6,520 nt of DNA from NCBI GenBank assembly GCA_031272685.1, contig JAISTI010000058.1:1-6520 (forward strand), written 5' to 3'. Positions 1-6,520 of the stretch are shown here, one piece after another; position 1 is the first letter of the stretch; each line of letters begins with the position of its first letter. Position numbers and translations under genes: made by a program. Source of the stretch: Propionibacteriaceae bacterium. Lineage in GTDB: Bacteria > Actinomycetota > Actinomycetes > Propionibacteriales > Propionibacteriaceae. Below the pieces are notes generated by a model. That model did not search any database. It was not told the origin of the DNA and saw only the letters and a list, made by a program, of their open reading frames with translations.

Positions 1-1191
<1,191 letters not shown>

Positions 1192-1197
1192 TATGGG

Positions 1198-1203
1198 CTC
1201 CTT
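1198..1203 (-). promoter_or_regulatory. Shine-Dalgarno of tuf (decides the GTG start)
   Basis: On the minus strand AAGGAG is followed by 6 nt and then the GTG. No ATG in this frame lies at a suitable distance, and the GTG matches the conserved EF-Tu N-terminus. This strong site therefore fixes the start codon. Confidence 0.85.
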
Positions 1204-1214
1204 CTTTCCTATTT

Positions 1215-1237
1215 GAGACGTGCCGGATGCACGGCTC
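1215..1237 (-). promoter_or_regulatory. Hairpin in the tuf leader
   Basis: Arms 1215-1223 and 1229-1237 pair over 9 positions with one mismatch around a 5-nt loop (minus strand GAGCCGTGC, ATCCG, GCACGTCTC). It ends 11 nt before the tuf Shine-Dalgarno and has no T run, so it is not an intrinsic terminator. A role in mRNA stability or translation is only a suggestion. Confidence 0.4.
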
Positions 1238-1282
1238 ACGTTTTAGCTTTCCTTGGCTGCCTGGTCTAGCTGCCGGAGGCAT

Positions 1283-1320
1283 ACCATACCAAGTCTGCCA
1301 AGCTGGCGGGTGAGAGTCAA
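1283..1320 (-). promoter_or_regulatory. Candidate tuf promoter in the fusA-tuf gap
   Basis: On the minus strand TTGACT (1320-1315) is a good -35 hexamer. Two -10 candidates follow. CAGACT (1297-1292) has the ideal 17-bp spacing but a weak match. TATGGT (1288-1283) is preceded by TGG, forming an extended -10 motif, but lies 26 bp from TTGACT and would have to work without that -35. Either would give a tuf leader of roughly 80-100 nt. No terminator is visible between fusA and tuf, so this promoter would add to readthrough. Tuf genes of Streptomyces are known to have their own promoter in this gap, which supports the idea without proving it here. Confidence 0.45.
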
Positions 1321-1352
1321 ACCAGAAACGCCTTGCTCCCCCGCTGATTTTC

Positions 1353-3464
<2,112 letters not shown>

Positions 3465-3471
3465 GCTGTCA

Positions 3472-3477
3472 TTCCTT
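3472..3477 (-). promoter_or_regulatory. Shine-Dalgarno of fusA
   Basis: AAGGAA on the minus strand lies 7 nt before the fusA ATG. It sits within CACAAGGAA. A related CACAAGG also occurs in the hairpin just upstream (loop and start of the 3' arm). Confidence 0.7.
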
Positions 3478-3488
3478 GTGGGACATTG

Positions 3489-3515
3489 AAAAGCGAGCCC
3501 CTTGTGAGGGCTCGC
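3489..3515 (-). terminator. Terminator-like hairpin between rpsG and fusA
   Basis: On the minus strand GCGAGCCC and GGGCTCGC form a perfect 8-bp GC-rich stem (3515-3508 with 3500-3493) around the 7-nt loop TCACAAG, followed directly by TTTT (3492-3489). It starts 12 nt after the rpsG stop and ends 24 nt before the fusA ATG. The shape is that of a rho-independent terminator, but the T run is short and the downstream gene is essential and normally co-transcribed. A partial terminator or attenuator lowering fusA relative to rpsL-rpsG is therefore the likelier role, or a processing or stability element. I see no convincing separate fusA promoter in the 63-bp gap. Confidence 0.6.
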
Positions 3516-3527
3516 CGGGTGGCTGTG

Positions 3528-3998
3528 TTACCAGCGGTAATGGGCGAAGGCGCGGTTGGCCTCGGCCATCTTGTGGGTGTCCTCGCGCTTCTTGACAGAA
3601 GCCCCGAGGCCGTTGGAGGCGTCGAGCAGCTCGTTCATCAGCCGCTCCGTCATGGTTTTTTCGCGGCGCTGCCGGGCGAAGCCGACCAGCCAGCGCATCG
3701 CCAGCGTGTTGGCGCGGGCGGGCTTGACGTCCACCGGCACCTGGTAGGTGGCGCCGCCGACGCGGCGGGATTTGACCTCGACAGCCGGGCGGACGTTGTC
3801 GAGGGCCTTTTTCAGCGTCTGGATCGGGTCGACGCCGGTCTTGGCGCGGGTGCCTTCAAGTGCGCCGTAGACGATGGACTGCGCGACGGTCTTCTTGCCG
3901 TCGAGCAGAATTTTGGAGACGAGCTGCGACACCAAGGGAGACTGGTAAACCGGGTCGAGGACGATGGGGCGGCGGGGCGCCGGGCCTTTCCTGGGCAT
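3528..3998 (-). CDS. rpsG: 30S ribosomal protein S7
   Basis: S7 is a primary 16S rRNA-binding protein that starts assembly of the 30S head and lies near the E-site tRNA. The product is 156 aa, the usual length for actinobacteria. It runs from [13 protein letters not shown] to the conserved end [14 protein letters not shown]. The basic beta-hairpin around residues 75-90 ([16 protein letters not shown]) and the helix with [12 protein letters not shown] (101-112) are typical. The start is the ATG at 3998-3996, sharing one base with the rpsL stop (TAATG). The reading frame stays open upstream through rpsL in another frame, but the S7 family N-terminus and the AAGGAG site fix this start. The overlap leaves no room for the rpsL-rpsG spacer that S7 binds for feedback control in E. 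coli, so any autoregulation must use another site. Confidence 0.99.
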   Translation of the reverse strand: MPRKGPAPRRPIVLDPVYQSPLVSQLVSKILLDGKKTVAQSIVYGALEGTRAKTGVDPIQTLKKALDNVRPAVEVKSRRVGGATYQVPVDVKPARANTLAMRWLVGFARQRREKTMTERLMNELLDASNGLGASVKKREDTHKMAEANRAFAHYRW

Positions 3999-4369
3999 TA
4001 CTTCTCCTTCTTCGCGCCGTAGCGGCTGCGGGCCTGCTTGCGGTCTTTCACACCTTGGGTGTCGAGGGAGCCGCGGATGATCTTGTAGCGCACCCCCGGC
4101 AGATCCTTCACACGGCCGCCGCGCACCAGCACCATGGAGTGCTCCTGCAAGTTGTGGCCGACACCTGGGATGTAGGCCGTGACCTCCACCTGCGAGGACA
4201 GGCGCACGCGCGCCACCTTGCGCAGGGCGGAATTCGGCTTCTTCGGGGTGGTGGTGTAGACACGGGTGCAAACGCCGCGGCGCTGGGGCGAACCTTTGAG
4301 CGCGGGCGTCTTGGACTTGCTTACCTTGTCAGTGCGCCCTTTGCGGACCAACTGCTGAATCGTAGGCAC
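3998..4369 (-). CDS. rpsL: 30S ribosomal protein S12
   Basis: S12 sits at the decoding centre of the 30S subunit and controls tRNA selection accuracy. The 123-aa product begins (M)[10 protein letters not shown] and ends [14 protein letters not shown], an actinobacterial-type sequence. [13 protein letters not shown] contains Lys43 and GGRVKDLPG contains Lys88. These are the two lysines whose substitution gives streptomycin resistance, and both are in the susceptible state. Asp89, the residue that is methylthiolated in some bacteria, is present. Position 70 is Val (IPGVGHN) where many bacteria have Glu and chloroplasts have Ile. The start is the GTG at 4369-4367. An in-frame TAG lies directly before it, so no upstream start is possible. 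Its candidate promoter and a leader hairpin lie in the 132-bp gap upstream, making it the likely first gene of the operon. Confidence 0.99.
   Translation of the reverse strand: MPTIQQLVRKGRTDKVSKSKTPALKGSPQRRGVCTRVYTTTPKKPNSALRKVARVRLSSQVEVTAYIPGVGHNLQEHSMVLVRGGRVKDLPGVRYKIIRGSLDTQGVKDRKQARSRYGAKKEK
4004..4009 (-). promoter_or_regulatory. Shine-Dalgarno of rpsG inside the rpsL end
   Basis: AAGGAG within the last codons of rpsL lies 5 nt before the rpsG ATG. With the TAATG stop/start overlap it suggests that ribosomes ending rpsL restart on rpsG, keeping S12 and S7 at similar levels. Confidence 0.75.
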
Positions 4370-4385
4370 CTAGTACGTTCTCTTT

Positions 4386-4390
4386 CTCCT
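4386..4390 (-). promoter_or_regulatory. Distant Shine-Dalgarno of rpsL
   Basis: The best match to the anti-Shine-Dalgarno sequence before rpsL is AGGAG, but it lies 16 nt from the GTG, well beyond the usual 5-10 nt. A weaker AAGAG lies about 10 nt from the GTG. The GTG start itself is secure from the protein sequence and the in-frame TAG before it, so the odd spacing looks real. Confidence 0.45.
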
Positions 4391-4392
4391 GC

Positions 4393-4413
4393 GGGCGCGG
4401 CCCAGCCACGCCC
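4393..4413 (-). promoter_or_regulatory. Stable hairpin in the rpsL leader
   Basis: On the minus-strand RNA GGGCGUGG (4413-4406) pairs with CCGCGCCC (4400-4393) over 8 positions, including one U-G wobble, around the loop CUGGG. It ends 2 nt before the AGGAG of rpsL and could modulate ribosome access. On the plus strand the same sequence is followed by TTTTT and resembles an intrinsic terminator, but the wobble becomes a C-A mismatch there and no plus-strand gene approaches. The minus-strand leader role is therefore preferred. Confidence 0.5.
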
Positions 4414-4450
4414 TTTTTCTCTTGCGGGTCGGCAGACTACCGGCCGCAGA

Positions 4451-4480
4451 CCCAAGGGACAATCTTAACCGCCCCTTGGG
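4451..4480. repeat. Inverted repeat over the rpsL promoter -10 region
   Basis: CCCAAGGG (4451-4458) and CCCTTGGG (4473-4480) are a perfect 8-bp inverted repeat separated by 14 bp. One arm lies in the promoter spacer and the other near the predicted start of transcription, flanking the candidate -10. The arms fit either an operator for a dimeric regulator or an RNA hairpin at the end of the exoprotein transcript. No T run follows on the minus strand, so it is a poor intrinsic terminator. Confidence 0.5.
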
Positions 4481-4490
4481 CCAAATACAA
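4462..4490 (-). promoter_or_regulatory. Candidate rpsL (str operon) promoter
   Basis: On the minus strand TTGTAT (4490-4485) and TAAGAT (4467-4462) are separated by exactly 17 bp. TAAGAT matches the -10 consensus at four positions, including the key second and last bases. The -35 keeps TTG. Transcription would start near 4455 and give a leader of about 86 nt before rpsL. It is the best sigma70-type match in the gap between the exoprotein and the operon. The call rests on sequence match and position only. Confidence 0.5.
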
Positions 4491-4501
4491 AACCGGGGCC
4501 G

Positions 4502-6520
4502 TCACTTGACGGTGATCTTGTACTTCTTGACGGCCTTGCCGGCTTTCACAATGAGGGTGTCGGTGCCTTTTTGCAGCGCTTTGACCCGCCCGGCCTTGTC
4601 CACCGAGACGACCGAAGCCTTCTTGGTGGAGTATTTCACCTTCACACCGGCCGCTTTGGCGGAGGTGTACTTTCCGGTGACGTAGAGCACCTGCCCGAGT
4701 TTCATCGTCTTGGGTATGGACACCGACACCTTCTTGGCTTTGGCGGCCGGCTTCTTGGCGACGACCTGCACCTTGACGGAAGCCTTCACCGCCTTGCCGT
4801 CCGCGCCCTTCTTCTTCGCGGTGGCGGTGATGGTGGCCGTGCCCTTCTTGACGGCGGTGACCTTCCCGGAGGGGCTCACCTTGGCGATCTTGGGGTTGGA
4901 CGACTTCCACACCAGGTCTCCGCCGCGGTAGGTGGGCGGAACCGAGCCGGCGAAATAGACCCCGGCGGGCACGGTGAAGCTCTTGCCCTTCACCAACACC
5001 ACCTTCGACTGGGCGAGTTTCACCTTGGTGACCACGAGCGCCTTGGCGGTCACGCTCGGCTGCTGGTCTTTCAGCGCCTGCTTTGCCTGCTCAGCCTGGG
5101 CCAAGGCGGCGGCGAGGTCGGCTTGCGCCTGCGCGGCGGCGTCGGCGGCCGCTTGGGCCTGCTTGGCCAGCTCGGCGGCCTTGTCCGCCTCGGCTTTCGC
5201 CAGCGCGGCCTGCTTGTCGGCCGCCGCCTGCTGCAGCGCGGCGGCCGCCTCGGACGCGGCGTTGGCGAGCGCGGCGGTCTTGTCGGCCTCGGCGGACACC
5301 TGCGCGGCCTGCACTGCCGCCGCTTTGGCGGCGTCGGCGGCCTGCTGCGCGACCACCGCGTCGGCGGCGGCCTGCTGGACGTCGGCTTGCAAGTCGGAGA
5401 CCTGCTGCTGCAGGGCGGCGACCTGCTGGCTGTAGTCGGCGGAGGTGGTGTCCAGTTCGGCGATGGCTTCGGCCAGCCGGTCCAGGGCGTCGTTGAGCGC
5501 CTGCTGCTTTTGCTCCAACGCGGTCTGCAAGCTGTCGGCCAGGTTCTGGGCCTCGGTGGCCGCCTGCTGCGCCTGCTGGGCGAGGAGGCCCGCCTGAGCG
5601 GCGGCCGCCTCGGCTGTCTCGGCCCGCGTCACCAGCGCCGCGATCTGGGCGGCTTGCGAGTCGATGGTGCCGGCCTGGGAGCCGATGGTCTCCAGGGCGG
5701 CGTCCAGATCATCCTGGACTTCCTGCAACTCCGCCAGCGCGGCAGTCAACTGGCCTTGGGTGGCCGTCAACTCGGCGGACTTCGCCGCCAGCGCCTGCTG
5801 GGCCGCGTCCAGCGCGGAAGTGTCTACCACCAGCCCGGCCAGCGCCGTTGTCAGCGCGCTGGTGGCGGTGGAAACCGCTGCCGGGCTGGTGGCGGCGGCC
5901 CCGCCGGCCACCAGCGACTGGGCGGCGGAAACCGCCTGGGCCAGCGCGGCCAGCGAGTCCGCGGTGAATGCGCTGGTGGCGCTGCCGACGGCGTTCACCG
6001 CCTGCACCATCGCGGCCAGCGCGTCCAGTCCGGGCTGCACTGCGGCGGTCGTAATCAGCGCCGCGATGGCGGCGTTCACCGCTTGGGTGGCGGCGTCCAC
6101 TTCCGCCTGGTCTTGGGAAGCCAGCTTCGCCGTGGCGTCGGCGACCGCGTCCTGCAGCTGGGCCCAGGTGGCGGTGGTGTAGTCGGCGGAGTTCAGCGCC
6201 CCGGCCGCGGCGAGCGCGGCTTGCAGCGCCACGGTGTCGGGCCCGCTCGGCCCGACGTGCTCCACCCCATACGCTTCGAATTCCCAGATCGAATAGCCCC
6301 AGGTGTTCGAGCGGGTCAGGCCGGTCATCCGCAGGAAGCGGGTGGTGACGCCGGACATGTCGATGGTGTCGGTGCCGCCCGAACCCACCGCCAGCGAACT
6401 GGTGATGACCGGGCCTTGCGTCCAGTTGACCCCATCGTCTGAATAGTCGATGCGGAAGGTGGCGGCGTGCGAAACCTCCCACTTGATCAGCACCTCGGTC
6501 AGGTCGTAGAGCTTGTCCTG
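4502..6520 (-). CDS. Modular surface protein, C-terminal part: CBM32-like, FIVAR, coiled coil, BIG2
   Basis: The reading frame runs open to the window edge, so only the C-terminal 672 residues are seen and the true start lies beyond 6520. Residues 1-86 are the end of an F5/8 type C (discoidin/CBM32-like) domain: DLTEVLIKWE, YSDDGVNWT, RFLRMTG and YSIWEFEAYG are hallmark strands. Residues about 95-155 and 160-230 are two helical FIVAR-like modules. Residues about 236-487 are a Gln/Ala-rich coiled coil with little Lys. Residues 490-672 are two BIG2-type Ig-like domains, the first with VWKSSNPKIAKVSPSGKV and KKGTATITATA. This tail has 40 Lys, 2 Arg, 4 Asp and no Glu. No LPXTG motif or membrane helix follows, so charge-based wall attachment is inferred. 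CBM32 modules often accompany glycoside hydrolases, so a catalytic domain may lie in the unseen N-terminus, but an adhesin is equally possible. It lies 132 bp upstream of rpsL on the same strand. Confidence 0.9.
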   Translation of the reverse strand, partial: QDKLYDLTEVLIKWEVSHAATFRIDYSDDGVNWTQGPVITSSLAVGSGGTDTIDMSGVTTRFLRMTGLTRSNTWGYSIWEFEAYGVEHVGPSGPDTVALQAALAAAGALNSADYTTATWAQLQDAVADATAKLASQDQAEVDAATQAVNAAIAALITTAAVQPGLDALAAMVQAVNAVGSATSAFTADSLAALAQAVSAAQSLVAGGAAATSPAAVSTATSALTTALAGLVVDTSALDAAQQALAAKSAELTATQGQLTAALAELQEVQDDLDAALETIGSQAGTIDSQAAQIAALVTRAETAEAAAAQAGLLAQQAQQAATEAQNLADSLQTALEQKQQALNDALDRLAEAIAELDTTSADYSQQVAALQQQVSDLQADVQQAAADAVVAQQAADAAKAAAVQAAQVSAEADKTAALANAASEAAAALQQAAADKQAALAKAEADKAAELAKQAQAAADAAAQAQADLAAALAQAEQAKQALKDQQPSVTAKALVVTKVKLAQSKVVLVKGKSFTVPAGVYFAGSVPPTYRGGDLVWKSSNPKIAKVSPSGKVTAVKKGTATITATAKKKGADGKAVKASVKVQVVAKKPAAKAKKVSVSIPKTMKLGQVLYVTGKYTSAKAAGVKVKYSTKKASVVSVDKAGRVKALQKGTDTLIVKAGKAVKKYKITVK
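5060..5815 (-). repeat. Low-complexity DNA encoding the coiled-coil stalk
   Basis: This part of the exoprotein gene is built from GCG/GCC (Ala) and CAG (Gln) codons. The heptamer CCTGCTG on the plus strand recurs at 5227, 5341, 5371, 5401, 5422, 5500, 5563, 5572 and 5794. The first part encodes recognisable heptads, such as LTAALAELQEVQDDLDAAL. The last 90 residues become TolA-like, with AALAKAEADKAAELAKQAQ. There is no exact long tandem unit, so this is compositional repetition rather than a satellite. Such DNA can change length by slippage or recombination. Confidence 0.6.

Noticed and set aside
3528..4271. A longer upstream start for rpsG extending into rpsL
   Set aside because: The extra residues are rpsL read out of frame. 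The S7 N-terminus [10 protein letters not shown] begins at 3998 with its own AAGGAG site.
4499..4512. Inverted repeat CCGTCA/TGACGG over the exoprotein stop codon as a terminator
   Set aside because: As RNA it gives only a 5-bp stem with a 4-nt loop, and the T tract begins several bases later after CCCCGG. It is too weak to call.
5060..5815. Repetitive GC-rich tract as a CRISPR array or satellite
   Set aside because: The repetition follows Ala and Gln codons in an open frame, with no fixed repeat-spacer period.
4571..6442. A 623-codon plus-strand open frame opposite the exoprotein
   Set aside because: Its Gly/Leu/Arg-rich low-complexity sequence is the mirror of Ala/Gln codons. The minus-strand frame has clear CBM32 and BIG2 motifs.
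6491..6493. A GTG start for the exoprotein at 6493
   Set aside because: The frame stays open to the window edge, and the nine residues before it (QDKLYDLTE) continue the discoidin-fold domain, so this is an internal Val.

Overview
The window is GC-rich and every supported gene lies on the minus strand, so it is transcribed from high to low coordinates. Protein features point to an actinobacterium (Actinomycetota). S12 carries the actinobacterial-type N-terminus and the RYGAKKEK C-terminus, EF-Tu ends in [11 protein letters not shown] is 703 aa, two genes start with GTG, and codons strongly prefer G or C at the third position. I cannot name a genus. The neighbouring exoprotein, which combines discoidin/CBM32, FIVAR, coiled-coil and BIG2 modules, would fit a host- or mucosa-associated lineage such as Actinomycetaceae, Bifidobacteriaceae or Propionibacteriaceae. 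That placement is inference.

Layout in transcription order. (1) 6520-4502: the C-terminal 672 residues of a large, probably secreted, surface protein. It has the end of an F5/8 type C (CBM32-like) domain, two FIVAR-like helical modules, about 250 residues of Ala/Gln-rich coiled coil, and a very basic tail of two BIG2-type Ig-like domains. The N-terminus lies outside the window. (2) 4501-4370: a 132-bp intergenic region with a candidate rpsL promoter, an inverted repeat straddling its -10 element, and a leader hairpin next to the Shine-Dalgarno sequence. (3) The classical str operon follows: rpsL (S12, GTG start), rpsG (S7, overlapping rpsL by one base as TAATG), fusA (EF-G) and tuf (EF-Tu, GTG start, missing only its last few residues at the window edge).

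The four str genes supply two 30S proteins and the two main elongation GTPases. Their spacing suggests how output may be tuned. rpsL and rpsG look translationally coupled. A terminator-like hairpin with a short T run separates rpsG from fusA and may act as an attenuator. The 161-bp fusA-tuf gap holds a candidate promoter that could give tuf extra transcription, as is known for tuf genes in some actinobacteria.

I found no RNA genes, mobile elements, CRISPR arrays or defence genes. The str operon is conventional. The less ordinary parts are the exoprotein placed directly upstream of rpsL, the regulatory structures in the three intergenic gaps, and an unusual G5 motif in EF-Tu.
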